This document shows positions 11,719 through 23,500 of a stretch of 64,000 nucleotides of DNA, piece by piece; positions within the stretch are counted from its first letter, which is position 1; each line of letters begins with the position of its first letter. Source of the stretch: Sinotaia quadrata (taxonomy: Eukaryota > Mollusca > Gastropoda > Architaenioglossa > Viviparidae); contig CM054182.1 of NCBI GenBank assembly GCA_028829895.1, forward strand, positions 31,094,379 to 31,158,378, read 5' to 3'. Under the pieces are notes generated by a model, which did not search any database, was not told where the DNA came from, and saw only the letters and a program-made list of their open reading frames with translations. Position numbers and translations under genes: made by a program.

Positions 11719-13674
11719 TACTAATGTACTATAAAACTTAATTTTAAGTTATTTATTGTCCTGGAGGTTTCAGAGCCTCAGATTTTCAGTTTTCCAATGA
11801 TTATTCTGTTTTATATTATCATAACTTCAATTTTTGAAAAGTCATTTAAACTTTATAGTTTTCTACCCCAGTGTAAATCTTAACCCAAACCTAATAATTG
11901 CATTAAATTTGTACTTTTGGTTTATGTTTGAATATTTCTGCCTACAAATCTTACACCAAATCTAACCACTCTAAAATTGCTTTAAATTTTAATACTATAT
12001 TTTAGAATTACCTTTTACTTCTATGCCTCAAACCCCAGTCCTAACTCTACATAAGTGATAAAGTGATGAACTCATGAAGTTGTTATAGCAACCATCTGTG
12101 ACACTGACAGTGATAAAACGTGAAACTTATGAAATGGGATCAACTGTAACATTATATTCTCCAAAAAGTAGGGGGGAAAAAAAGAAGAGACAAATAACAC
12201 CCTCTAATGTAAACAGTAGGTTCTTCTCTTTTCTTTTCTTTTTAAAAATTTTATATCTGGACCTTCCAAACACTCCTAACAATAAAATTCAATACAGTAG
12301 GCAGACATCCAGGAAAATCAATCCATGAAATTTTTCAGCAAACATATATTTTTCCTCTAAAGTGGCCTGTACATTCGTGCAGTGGATTCTGCTTGATAAA
12401 ATTACTTACAAAAGATTAATTATTTCTAATTTTATGGTGGCTGTCAACAAAGCCCCAATTTGTACTGTAGCTTTAGCTATTGACAAAGGGAGGGATTGAA
12501 AATGCATCATCTGCTATTGTGCTAATTATGTTACAGATACAACCCCATCAGAGCCCTTAGGCTTAACTGTACATTACAATAATGTATGCAGTGAGACAAA
12601 AGGAGCCAAAGATTTTTAAAAAATCCAAGTTAAATGTGATTTAAAGAAATGGCAATGCAGCCATTGCATGTATATAATTATAAACTCAAGTGCAACAACA
12701 GATCAAGTGTAAGAATGTATATACACTCTGTCAATTTACACCATGTTCATATAACTCCATCTAATCATTCATGAATTTAGTGTAAAGATGTACATACAAA
12801 TTACAATTCCTTTTAATTCTATTTCTATGGAGATATTGGTTAACCTTACACTATTACAGCCAACCTTTAGTGCTGTTACTGCTTTAATTCTTTCTTTTTT
12901 TAAATTTCCTCTCTCCTCACTTAATCTTTTGATGGCAAATGAAAACAAAAACTAATAAAATTGAAAGCACACAATTTGTTTGTTAAATATTTAATATGTA
13001 TTAACTATAGTATTAGGCCCTATATTACTTTATTAGTATATATGTTTATCAGATTTTTTCACTAGTAGTAGTATAACAATTATGCTTCAAAATTTAACGT
13101 TAAATCTCTTATTTTAATATCTATATAAATAAAAACAACTTTTATAACAAGCATTTTAGAAACAATATCATTTTTATTTTAAATATAGTCCTACTGGAGT
13201 AAATTTTAAGTAACTTTGTTACTTATTTAAGTTATTATGATTGTAATTATTAATAATACACAGTTCTATTAGTTTTAATTTTCAGAGACAGTTTATTCTC
13301 TCACAACAACTACAATTAGGCCTACAAAACTGACTGTAGACTAAAGAAATACAATGTTATTTTACTGTCTAAAAACAAGACGACTAGGCTGAATAAATAA
13401 CCCATCCCCTCCTCTTCCCCGAAACTTTGGTTTTTGCGAAGATCAAACATGCAACTCTGCTATTATTCAACACCCTTTTTACAAATTTAATATTCAAATA
13501 TCTCACCTTCTGCCCTTTTGAATGAAGATCATGTGTTTCCCCCAAGTTCGTACGCCTCCGATTGTGTAGTTTAGTTCTCCCATTTTGCTCGTGAGCTGGG
13601 CCTCTTGCCTTCGCTTCAGACTTAGCCAGGAATATTGTCAGCAAAAGTAAGCCTGCTAAGAGCCTTAAGCGCAT
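508..13674 (-). CDS. SPOCK: Testican-like (SPOCK) extracellular calcium-binding protein, 10 exons
   Basis: The spliced product is 389 residues. Coding exons, in transcription order, are 13674-13507, 9348-9309, 8086-7993, 6214-6067, 4798-4702, 4405-4241, 3759-3553, 2868-2812, 1454-1305 and 551-508. All introns are GT-AG and phases match (total 1170 nt). Domain order: signal peptide (1-22), basic linker, four-Cys follistatin-like knot (C73, C75, C81, C92), charged linker, SPARC-type EC domain (about 185-306) with two canonical EF-hand loops (D255-E266, D287-E298), thyroglobulin type-1 domain (about 312-375) with CWC core, and a short tail with DEVGY, the ending seen in vertebrate testicans. Testicans are secreted proteoglycan cores of the extracellular matrix that influence proteases and morphogens. 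Oddities: no Kazal module between the follistatin-like knot and EC domain, a 12-His insert (202-225), and no long acidic Ser-Gly tail. SPARC or SMOC proteins are less likely given the domain order and tail. Confidence 0.9.
745..1028. repeat. 44-bp minisatellite in SPOCK last intron
   Basis: About six near-identical head-to-tail copies of a unit with the core AGTCTTGCAGAGTCTATTG and ending CCTGAATACCATTATT. Only single-base and small indel differences separate copies. Confidence 0.9.
1305..1454 (-). CDS. SPOCK: SPOCK exon 9: thyroglobulin type-1 domain
   Basis: Encodes residues 326-375: KYIPRCDKEGYYEIEQC, a GDDDDQ loop, CWCATPNGSKIRG and a last Cys before HCG. This is the canonical thyroglobulin type-1 pattern with the CWCV-like core; such domains often inhibit cysteine proteases. 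The acidic GDDDD loop before CWC is longer than usual. The donor is GTG|GTTTGT; without splicing the frame ends two codons later. A partial, frameshifted copy lies just upstream in the intron. Confidence 0.9.
1518..1675 (-). pseudogene. Partial duplicate of SPOCK exon 9 (pseudoexon)
   Basis: A tandem copy of the segment 1359-1517, covering the acceptor side and 5' part of the thyroglobulin exon, sits immediately upstream in transcription order. It keeps the acceptor (AACAG at about 1614-1618). One inserted base near 1577 makes the frame stop after KEGY, and the 3' part of the exon is missing. At the duplication breakpoint GGTATGC could serve as a donor, giving a potential 89-nt exon (1525-1613). 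Confidence 0.85.
2812..2868 (-). CDS. SPOCK: SPOCK exon 8: EC to thyroglobulin junction
   Basis: Encodes residues 307-325 (PCYARLREIESSKGS), supplying the first Cys of the thyroglobulin type-1 domain and its first helix. Acceptor GTTCGTAG, donor AGTG|GTAAGC, phase 1 in and out. Confidence 0.85.
3553..3759 (-). CDS. SPOCK: SPOCK exon 7: paired EF-hands
   Basis: Encodes residues 238-306. EF-hand loop 1 has D255, D257, D259, S261, N263 and E266; loop 2 has D287, D289, D291, Q293, S295 and E298. The cysteines C278, C286 and the CCC at 300-302 fit the SPARC/testican EC fold. The ending (LEWCCCF) parallels testican NEWCYCF. Donor TTG|GTATGA. Confidence 0.9.
4241..4405 (-). CDS. SPOCK: SPOCK exon 6: start of EC domain with His-rich insert
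   Basis: Encodes residues 183-237. It opens with TCDESALDQMRQRLTGWF, matching the start of the testican EC domain (Cys followed by a helix with R-L-x-x-W-F). Then comes an insert with 12 histidines in 24 residues (202-225), including HHHH and HHH runs, able in principle to bind zinc or copper. Phase 1 in and out. Confidence 0.85.
4702..4798 (-). CDS. SPOCK: SPOCK exon 5: basic linker
   Basis: Encodes residues 151-182, a basic His- and Lys-rich stretch without cysteines. Good acceptor (TTTTTTTCAG) and donor (CTG|GTGAGA), phase 0 in and 1 out. The function of the segment is unknown. Confidence 0.75.
6067..6214 (-). CDS. SPOCK: SPOCK exon 4: charged linker
   Basis: Encodes residues 101-150, a highly charged, Glu/Lys/His-rich segment without cysteines, probably partly helical or disordered. 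It lies where a Kazal module would be expected in a testican. Acceptor TTTGTGATAG, donor AAG|GTCTGT, phase 2 in and 0 out. Confidence 0.75.
6296..7482. repeat. Degenerate 30-35 bp repeats in SPOCK intron 3
   Basis: Two blocks (about 6296-6420 and 7195-7482) share a degenerate unit of the type ACACAATACAGTCATCAGG followed by ACACAGTCCATGTAC. The stretch between the blocks is ordinary AT-rich intron. Confidence 0.75.
7993..8086 (-). CDS. SPOCK: SPOCK exon 3: follistatin-like Cys knot
   Basis: Encodes GCSCKEGEICIEG...NPICVNEHHL (residues 71-101), the four-Cys pattern that precedes the Kazal module in testicans; vertebrate testicans have a similar CV-x-x-x-HL ending. Acceptor TTTTGCAG, donor AAG|GTCAGT, phase 1 in and 2 out. 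Confidence 0.85.
8215..8825. repeat. About 50-bp minisatellite in SPOCK intron 2
   Basis: Some eleven copies of a variable unit with cores GAGTAATGGAGTTCCTTTAG and CAACACTCAAAAC. Unit length varies through small deletions, and a variant with CACTGGAGGTCCTCTTGTAAC alternates. Confidence 0.9.
9309..9348 (-). CDS. SPOCK: SPOCK exon 2 (40 nt)
   Basis: A micro-exon encoding VHTRKIEWLNVHE, with acceptor TCTCCAG and donor AAG|GTAAGT. Phase 0 in, phase 1 out. It is accepted because it joins the signal-peptide exon and follistatin-like exon in frame with strong sites on both sides. Confidence 0.75.
9895..10035. repeat. Interleaved inverted repeat A-B-A'-B'
   Basis: Segment A (9895-9917, 23 bp) is exactly inverted at 9966-9988, and segment B (9918-9964, 47 bp) is exactly inverted at 9989-10035. 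The order is A, B, A', B', not the A, B, B', A' of a simple hairpin. B and B' can form a 47-bp stem whose loop (A') is complementary to the flank A. Confidence 0.95.
10070..10095. repeat. (CA)n microsatellite
   Basis: A short CA run in SPOCK intron 1, close to the interleaved inverted repeat. Confidence 0.9.
11675..11715. repeat. (TA)n microsatellite
   Basis: About twenty TA dinucleotides in SPOCK intron 1. The rest of this 4.2-kb intron (9349-13506) is AT-rich and shows no coding exon I can support. Confidence 0.95.
13507..13674 (-). CDS. SPOCK: SPOCK exon 1: start codon and signal peptide
   Basis: Encodes residues 1-56. The ATG is followed by a hydrophobic core (LLAGLLLLTIFL) and then AKSEAKA, a typical secretory signal with likely cleavage near residue 20-22. 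The rest is basic and polar. The exon ends in phase 0 at AG|GTGAGA. The next in-frame codons run on through the intron to a stop, so splicing here is needed to join the cysteine-rich part. Confidence 0.85.
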
Positions 13675-14354
13675 TTTTATTCGTACAAAACTTTCGAACT
13701 GTAAGATTACTTAAAATCACAAAATATATCGTACACTAAATGCGACTGTGGTAAGCCAATATGGGACAGAAAAATGTTCAACTTATTTTCTTTACCCCTA
13801 TTGCAAAGCACTCATGCCACTATGGCACACCTTTTGAGACAGTTCAAAATTACAAAGAGGGGGCGTAGCTTGCTTTTGATCAACATTATATTATCATATT
13901 AGTGTTTCTTTTTAAAAAGAACACTGTTTTGTTTCCTGTTAAAATAACTTTTTATGAATTCAGAGTCAAATTCTATTTTATAATGAAATTATTTTGCAAA
14001 TTTTGCTATGCATTGTGTTAAATAATTTATTTTAGTTCGCTTTCAAAAGAAATAAACTATTCCCTGCTACTCTCCTGAAATATATCCATAGTACAAGACT
14101 AGTTTCCCTTGGACAGTTTCTAGTTTCTTAAATTTAATTCATATTTTTCTTACGAGTGTTTTATCAAAAGTCCTTTGACTTTCTATATATTATTTCTTTC
14201 AGCATATATATTCCAAGAAAATAACCATATAACAACTAAGGGATTTGGAATACATAAAGAGATCAAACAATAAAAGAAAAATAATCAAAAACCTGACCGT
14301 ACTACTGATAATGGACTATTACTTTGTATTAGGCCTACCTTTTCAGTTCTAACA
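13675..14354. promoter_or_regulatory. Divergent promoter region between SPOCK and MRM1
   Basis: The 680 bp between the two start codons must hold both 5' UTRs and promoters, unless upstream non-coding exons exist. It contains a GC-box-like GGGGGCG near 13860 and a CCAAT-type element near 13754. No TATA box is clearly placed. TTTTCAG at 14339-14345 just before the MRM1 ATG resembles a splice acceptor, so MRM1 may have a 5' non-coding exon. Confidence 0.5.
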
Positions 14355-14527
14355 ATGTCATTTAAATTAAATAAATATCAGCATGCATTTTATGTTTTCT
14401 TTTGTTCATATAATAAATTCGGGGCCATACCATCCTGGAGAGGACAAATACGGCTTGAATCAACAAAGAGTTCAAGTCATCCAATATATAATTATGGTCT
14501 GCAAGGAGTGGGCAAATCAGCTAAAGA
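14355..14527 (+). CDS. MRM1: MRM1 exon 1: transit peptide
   Basis: Encodes residues 1-57 (begins MSFKLNKYQHAFYVF), rich in basic and hydroxylated residues and poor in acids. This frame was chosen, although another frame is also open here, because only this one joins exon 2 in phase 2 (CTAAAGA|GTAAAT). The start is the first ATG after an acceptor-like TTTTCAG. Confidence 0.75.
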
Positions 14528-17500
14528 GTAAATCCTTTAGCCTTAACACCTTATTAATCACCAATTAATTTTAAGCATATCTCTCAAAATTATATTACAG
14601 TTTTTGATTTTATAATTTTAAATTTGTTTCAAAAGATGGATATATTTAGTCGTATTTATAAGCACTTTATATAGGGGTCTACTTAATAGATATTTTAATT
14701 TTTAAAACTAATTCAGTATTGTATTTTGTAGAAAAAGAGTAGCAGCAGATGATGTGAAGCCTAAAGGCGAGATTCTGTTTGGGATACACCCAACATTACT
14801 GGCTCTCTGTTCAACACAGAGACAAAACATTTATACACTCTTCTTGGAACAAAAATACAAGGAAAAAATATCTTCAAACATTTCCCAGATTCAGTCAATG
14901 GCACAGAAACGGGGCATTGAAATTAAATATGTTTCTAAAAACACTTTATTAGCTCTTTCATGCAACAGACCACACCAGGTGAGTTCAATTTTAATTATAT
15001 ATGTATACTATAGCAATTCTTACTACTTAACTATAAATAGATATAAATTATATATGAATATCCCAATGTAAAGAGTGAATACAATATATTTTCCATCATT
15101 CATTAGATATGGACCTAAATATCTGTCTAAATTAATCCATGAATACACTTTATTTTGGCAACTCTGATATTCAAAACATCTTTCAAAACAGCAGCATACA
15201 GGTGTAGTATATCTCACCAGGACCCTGTACGGCAGTAGCCAGGAATCTACTCCTTATCTAACATTAAAAATTATCCATATCATTCAAACAACAGTTAAAA
15301 TCTAATTTTTTCTTCTAAGTACTGATTTGTTCATACCAGCTACATATTACATTTGTATTGATGTATTCAATGTGGTAGTAGTTGTATGCTATTTGTATTT
15401 TATTTTGTAATTACTTTTTTAATTGAATTTTCTCCCAAAGTACACGCTGAATCATTGGTTCTAATTACATATTATTAATTATTATTTGTTATCGATGATA
15501 TGTTTATTGTATTAAACTAAATGTATTATGCTGTTTTTGTTTGTTTTTAGTTTGAAATTGCATCACTAAATTTTTGCGCTGAAATTAACCAACCACTCAC
15601 TCTTCTACTAAGACAGACTAAGCATGAGTATCCTTCTTGTATACTCCCTGAACATGCGTATGCATCTGACAGAGACTTGTCAAAAGGCATAAGGCATAAA
15701 TTTAAGATTAAGTACTTGGTAAATTAAAGAAAGAATCATACCCAGATAATCTGCTAATCTGATAATCCATGCCTTAGAAGGGGAAAAAAAAGGAGAAAAA
15801 GCCCAGATACCTGATGTGACTAAAAATAAAGCATTTGAGAATAAGGAATCATTGAAATTGCCTATTTTATTTATTACTATGAAAACTACAAAATGAAAAA
15901 TATTTAATCTCTGACATAAATTGCCAATTTTATTTATCACTATGAAAACGACAAGATGAAAAATATTTAAGTACAGGCATAAATTGCTTATTTTATTTAT
16001 CACTATGTTAACTACAAAATGAAAAATATTTAACTACAGACATAAATTGCCTATTTTATTTATCACTATGTAGTATGTATACTATAAGATCAAAAATATT
16101 TAAGTACAGGCATATGTCATTGAAGGAGAGAGAAGTTGTTCTTTAAAATCATTCTACTTATAAACAAAGTGTTATCTCAGTATGAGAGGATGGAGAACGT
16201 GAAAACAATTACAAATAATTATTATAATAAATAATGATCATATGTATTATATATAAATGTTAATGCAAATGGTGAGGTGGGACAAAATTTTGCTAGATAT
16301 AAAATAAGGAAGAAAACTTAATTTTTAAATGTAAAAATTTATATATTCTGCTGTATGTGTGTGTGTGTGTGTGTATGTGTGTGTGTGTGCGTGCGTGTGT
16401 GCGTGCATGCGTGTGTGTGTGTGTGTGTACACGTGCTTGCATGCATGCATGTGTGAGAGAGAGAATGTTCCAAGTTTGCAGACTATCAATCAGTAATAAT
16501 ATATTTAAGGCAGACTTTAAATCAGTAATGTTTATATTTATAGAGAGAGACCAACATAACAACAAAAATCATTATTTAATTATTGGGAAAGGGTGGGGTG
16601 GGGTGACTAAAAAACCCCTTCAAATACCTTCATGATAAAAGGATTCAAAGATGTTGCAAAACAAGAGAAAAAAAAATCATCTGTTAAAGAAAATAATACA
16701 CATCAGAAATAATATTTGATAATATTACTTAGAGAAGATCTTGTTGCCTGTTTGTGCTGTCAGTTATGCATCACCAAACAGTGCAAATAATCTGAAAACA
16801 GAGGCTTGTATCCAGTATTCTTGTTCAGTGTGTTACATATATCTCATGGCTGATAGATATCTTAGTGATTAATATAAAACTGCTTTGATATTTTGACTTC
16901 AACTCTCTCTTTCAACAGGGTGTTTGTTTGGATGCAAATGAACGTCTGCTTCCTGAATACGATCCACAACAGATCTTTAGCGAGTATGTGCTTTCATTAT
17001 GTGGACTTTTTTTGTAATTTCATATTTTTCTTTTACTTAAAAGATAACTTTAAATGTTTAAAGGTAGCTTAGAATTCTGTAAAATAATAAATTGATACTT
17101 GAATACATACTTGAAAATTCAAGCTTCATAGGAGTTTTTGAAATTCTTAAATCAGAAATTGACACTCCAATAACTGTTTCAGATTAAAACACTAATTAAT
17201 CATCAGTTATCTCCCTTGAACCCAAGCTGTGATTTTGTTTCATGATTTTGGTTTAGACTTCTTTAAAGAGTTGTATTTCATTTATATCTCATATCACAAT
17301 GCTTGGAATGGGAAAAAACTATTTACTGTGCATAATATTTTTGTATTTAGAATACATGTCTGTCATATATATCTGTCTGCATATTTCAGTATTTGTCTCT
17401 CAGTCTATTACTCTATAAAACAGATTTGAAGTAATAAAAAATGTAATAATTAAAAATTATTATTTTTGTTAATTTTAGAAAATGCTTGCATGATGGACTA

Positions 17501-20500
17501 AATCCTCTATGGCTTCTTCTGTATAATGTCCAGGTTTGTTTCTGTATCTTATTTTATTCAGCTGGTAGTTATGGTTGTGGTGACAGTGAAGCAAGTAATA
17601 CTAATAGTGTTGATAATGGTTTTATTTATTTGTTTAGGTTAACTTAATTTGTTTGCTCTTTTATTTTATAATGCTCAGGTTTATTTCTTTAATTATGTTA
17701 AAACTTTATTCATTTATATGAAGGTTGTCATGGCAATAATGATGATGGCACTGGTTTTAGTGGTTTATTTATTTGATTTTCTTTTTAACCCGGTATGAAA
17801 TTGATCTTTGTTTTGCTGTTGTTTTCTTTTTCTGTAATGTTCTGGTTTGCTTTAGCATTGTTTAAAAAATTTTTAAAATTTATTTGTCATTCTCAAAAAT
17901 TTTATGGCTTGTTTTTATGTACTGCTTTCAGTCGAACGTGCACTTTTTGTTACAATCCTACTTTTGTTTTCTTTCTGTATAACATTTTTATTAAAAACCC
18001 AACCAACCTACCTCCACACACAACACCCACACCCATTTTTCATAGGAAATAGATTTTAAAAAATTAAAATATAAGCATTTATTTGGATATTTAGTACCTT
18101 CACTTGATTTCTTCATTTGTTGATTTTTATATAAAAAAAAAAATTTTAATCATACTTATCGTCAAGGATCAAAGAGCATTATAGAATGTAAATATATATA
18201 TTATCATAATCTGGTCTTTATGATGGAAAAATATTACATTTTAAAAAATGTCTTAGAACTGTTTAAAAAAAAAGTGTTTATTTGGATGTGCTTGTCATGA
18301 ATTTTTTTTTTAAGGCTAATGTTCTTTTAATGACATATATTGGAACATTAATTTTAGTTCTGATGTGGCCCTTAATTTTTTTCTAAATGTTATTTTCCTT
18401 TGAAATCAAACATATGGGCAATCAGAATACTTCTGTTTTGTCTTTCCTGTGTCCAATTTGTAGGATCCAATGAATTATGGAGCCATTTTGAGGTCTTCTT
18501 ATTTTTTCAACATTGACCGAGTGATAGTGCCAAGTGTCAAAAGGTAAGCATTGCTTAATAATAGAAAGCAGAAAGAATTTTTATAGTTCTTTTACTTTTT
18601 TTTATAGTAAATATTTGAAAAACAGAGGTTATACTAGTTCCCAAAAAAATATATGTGTATACTGCACTGAAAATACATATGAGTATGAGCAATACAATTT
18701 TGCATTTAGACTACTATATCATATTGCTCTTAACTTAATTAATGATTAATGATTTTGTTTTCAAGAAGATCATAATATAAACCTCAGCCTGTGATCACAT
18801 AATTGGCAAAACTGATTTCATTGAAAGTTGAAAGTACCCAAGTGGGAGCACGAATGCTAGTAGCCAAATTGTGTTATTTAGGAGAAAAATATAGTGCATT
18901 CATTTTTAATATTTAAGTCGGAACATCAATCTAATACACTAATGTAATGTAGACTTAAATGTTTAAGCAGAGAATTCACTGTTGATATTTAAATTTGCTG
19001 TGTATGAAATGAAGAAAACCAAATGCAACACAAGCAGTGATGTCAAAACTTGTCAGTTTAGAACAAAAAGTTTTTCTGGAACTAAAATGATGAGAAGTAA
19101 CATGTTTATGTACTTAAAAAGAAAGAAAAGTATAGATTAACAATTTTTATAACAATCATGGTTTTGTTGTGCAATGCAAAGATTGGATGGATAATAATGC
19201 CTACGTGAATAAGACTATACCCGGACAATCATGTTCCATTTTGAACTGACACGACCAGTTTGAACTGACAAATTCAGCCATCCTAATAGAAAAATATATT
19301 TGGTGTTTTTTTTAATTTTTTTTACTTTAGAAATAAATTGTTGATAAATAAATGTAATGTAAATGGCTGATCAAACCAGTGAGTGATAAATACAATAAAT
19401 TACAATCACAGCAACTGAACTTTGGACAACCCATCTCATGGCAAGCAGTGACAAAAGTGAAAACCAATCCATTTTTGTTATGTCTTCTTGGAATGGTCAA
19501 TAATTTAAGAAGAGAAAAATGTTTGGTATATGAAAAGAATATTATTTAATTTTCTTAAATCAGGTGGCTTTTTTTGTAGTTGTGAAGATGCATAACTAGA
19601 GTAATAATGCTTCGCGATTTTGGTTACATCACAAAAATCATGCACAGTTTTAACTTGCAAAATCACCCTAAGTTTTTAATAATGTATGCTAAATGCAATG
19701 TATTTTGGTTACATCACAAATCATGCACAGTTTTAACTTGCAAAATCACCCTAAGTTTTTAATAATGTATGTCAAATACAATGTATTGTTGAATGACATG
19801 CATTGAGAAAACCATATCTACAAGAAAAATACACATGATATATGCATGTTGGCGAAGAAAATATATTTCAGACAATATTTTTGTGTATTATATTTTTAGG
19901 TGTTTGATCTATAGATAAGAGAACTAAATATTTATAGAGTGGTAGAAAGATTTCAAAATGTCATTTGTCTTTAATTAAAAGACAGTTCTTCTTTGGTGTA
20001 TTTGGTTGGTTTTATTTTTGCATTGGGGGGGCCTTTAGTGTATCTTCTGTTCTAAATTATTACAATAATTAATCATTTAAATACTGCAGCAATTAATAAC
20101 CTCTCTTCACTTTAAACCATAGAAAAAACTCAACTGATGAAATCTGCTAAAATACTGCCTTTAGGAAATATGGTAAGGCCATTTCAAATGGGTGCAAAAT
20201 TGCTCTAATGTAAAATTTTAACAAACATATGAAGTCTCTTAAATATTGCCCTTTGAATATGTAATGTATTCATAAGAAACAGTAAGATTGCTCTTTCTAT
20301 TATTTTATAAAAGAGAACAAATAAACCAAGGACAATTTTTGTCTTCATTAGTTTTCAATATTTAAAGATTTAAACACTAAGAGAAACATTAAGACATATA
20401 AGCTTTTAAAAGTTACCAGTGTAACATTAAAAAAAAAACTTTTTACAGATGCAAAATTAAAAAAAATAGCAAAAGTCATTGTATCATTTTGAGGTAAATA

Positions 20501-23500
20501 GCCTTTATCATTACATTGATTACAATTTAAAGATGAACAGTGAATAAAGACATTACATTCACCAAAAACAATAGAAAGATTAATAAAGAACATGCATAGA
20601 TAGTACATTTACCAATAACCATAAAAAAAAGTTAGACAAGAATCATGTGTAGACAATACATTTACTAATAACCATAAGAAAAAGTTAGACAAGAATCATG
20701 TGTAGACAATACATTTACTAATAACCATAAAAAAAAGTTAGACAAGAATCATGTGTAGACAATACATTTCCCTATAACCATAAAAAAAAGTTAGATAAGA
20801 ATCATGTGTAGACAATACATTTACCAATAACCATAAAAAAAAAGTTAGACAAGAATCATGTGTAGACAATACATTTACTAATAACCATAAAAAAAAGTTA
20901 GAATCATGTGTAGACAATACATTTACTAATAACCATAAAAAGATAAACAAGGGATATGTATAGAAAATACATTTACCAATAGCAATAACAAGATGAACAA
21001 GGATGTGCAGAGAGTACATTTACCAATAACAATAAACATACGAACAAGAAATATGGATAAGCCCATGACAAACTTAGAATGGTATGTGGCAATTGCATTT
21101 GCAAGCAGTATTTTTTTTTATTAGGAGACATAATATGCCAGTACTTGCATCACATTTTTTTCTGCCAAATAAATATCAGGAAGGCATCACTCCCTCTCTG
21201 AAGAAAACAAAAAAAGAAAAAATGGTTTGGATGCTCCTTACTAGTATGTAATATCACAAAGAAAGTTGCTTAGATAGAAAAAAAAGTACACATTTTTAAG
21301 TGTCAGATTTATAAAATGGTTAAAATTAAAACTAAACATTTAGATAATATTTGTTTATATTGTTTTTTTATTGTTTGTTAATTTAAAGATTATTACTCTA
21401 TGGTCAGCTGTGCAGCAAGTCCGGTGGTCAGTAAAGCAAGTGCTGGTGCTCTTGAAGCAATGGATTTGTGGCAGTTACCCAACAGGATTAATAGCGTTCC
21501 AGAACTCTTGAAGGTTGGTCGGTTATGTTCATCCAGAGCCTGCGAGCTAAGTCATATTATTGGTCATTTATGTTCACTCAGAGCCTGTGAGCTAAGTCAT
21601 ATTATTAAATGTGAAAGACAACATCTGGTTGTTTTTTTAATGAGTCCAGTAGGACAAGTGTGGCTCCACATACTTGAGTAATGCTTCAGACAGCAAAAAG
21701 TTGGAAATTGGTTGAAGACTCAACAAGAACATAGCACTTTCTGACATGGTGGAGATTGTTGAATGTTGTCCTGTCAAAAACAGTGACAAACATTTCTTGT
21801 CTGATGTCAGCTTTATTACATAATACAGTTATATTCTTTAATTAGGGATTAAAACAGGAAAACGACAAAAAATTTTTGGACATAATTATTTAAAACTCTA
21901 CCAACAAAATCCTGCTTATGATTGGTGATGCCCTGCATCTCAGTACACAAGGTGCTTAATGTACTTCCTATAGAAATTCACTAACAACTTATTGAATTTG
22001 ACTCGTGTGTGTGTGTGTGCGTGCGTGCGCGCACGTATAAACAAATTGCAGGTATTTTATGTTCATAGTTTACGTACATAGTGATACATACAATAACTTT
22101 TATTCCAGAACTAGTTTCAAATTAGGATCAATGTATTACAGATGAGTTAGTAATCAGCAACCATCTCCAAATATATTTACACCCAAAACTTCATTGATAT
22201 TTTGGGAATGTATAATGAAAAAAATGACAACCAGGACAAAGAACAGCTTTGTTAATTGAAAATAATTTTTAAAAAATCAAACAAACTCCAACATTTTTTT
22301 TTAATTTTGCAAAGCCCAAGGAAGCTTAGTCTGATTGTATCAGCAGCTCGAAAGAGAAAACAATCAATACATTGTTGATAATACATACACATATTCAACA
22401 TTCATGCAACATTCAGATAAGTGGGTAACAGGTGATATTCATTTTCATCTATTACTGTGAGGTGTTTACATAGGTACACAATTTTTGTGTTCTTTGCACT
22501 TGACTAGAGGATCACCTAGCTGACATTTCCATGTTCAAAAATCCAAATAAAATGTCAAATAAAGCTTGTATGTGTTTTCTAATGTTAGTCTGTATTTTAT
22601 TATTATCATTCATGAAGCATAATGACTGGAAGTTTAAACCATTACAGACTTTCTCATTTAGCAGCTTTTTAATTTGCCATTTTTTCTGTGAAAACAAACT
22701 TTCATAGAGGGTTAGTGATGTGAAGATTTGTAAATAGATTTTTGCAGATCATTCCGTTTTTTGTCTAACCCTGTTTCTAAAATGATTATTGTCTGTGTTT
22801 TGTGTTAGTTAAAATGATAATCTTATTGCCAGTGTTTTATGTTAGTTAAAATGATAATCTTATTGCCACTGGTTTATGTTAGTTAAAATGATAATTGCAT
22901 TTTCAGAATTGGCAAAAGACAGGTGGGATGGTGGCAGGTACAGCAGCCCAGGCAGACAGTTCAAGGTCATGCTGTTTGCATGAGTTTGTCTTACGAGCAC
23001 CTACTTTGCTAATAATAGGTTAGTAATGATTCGAGAAGTAACACATATTTACACAAAGTCATTCAACTAAACTGACTTTGGGAGTGATTTCAAGTGATAC
23101 TTGTTTCAGTTTTACAGGTGATTAAGGCACTCCTGACTTAATGGATATGTGTAATATTTGTTTTGGTTTTACAGATAATGAAGGTGATGTTTACTTAGTG
23201 GGTATAAATAATATTTGTTTTGGTTTTAAGGTAATGAAGACACAGCAATGGAGGTTGACTTACTGGATATGTGAAATGTTTTTGTTTTTAAATGTAATGA
23301 ATGCACTAGATATGTGTAATGTGTAATATTTTTTTTCAAGTAATGAAGACACCGGATATGTGTAATATTTGTTTTATTTATAAATGTAATGAAGAAACTG
23401 GATATGTGTAATATTTGTTTTGGTCTTTTGGTAATGAAGGTACTGGGGTAGAGGCTGACTAGCTAGATATGTGTAACATTTGTTTTGGTCTTAAGGTAAT

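Noticed and set aside
14383..14568. Open frame beginning MHFMFSF over MRM1 exon 1
   Set aside because: It is in a different frame from the one that splices in phase to exon 2. The alternative frame starting at 14355 gives a transit-peptide-like N-terminus and a matching phase.
16293..16635. Open frames rich in CVCVCV or THTHTH, also at 32.5, 33.8, 44.5 and 57.0 kb
   Set aside because: These are translations of (AC)n microsatellites.
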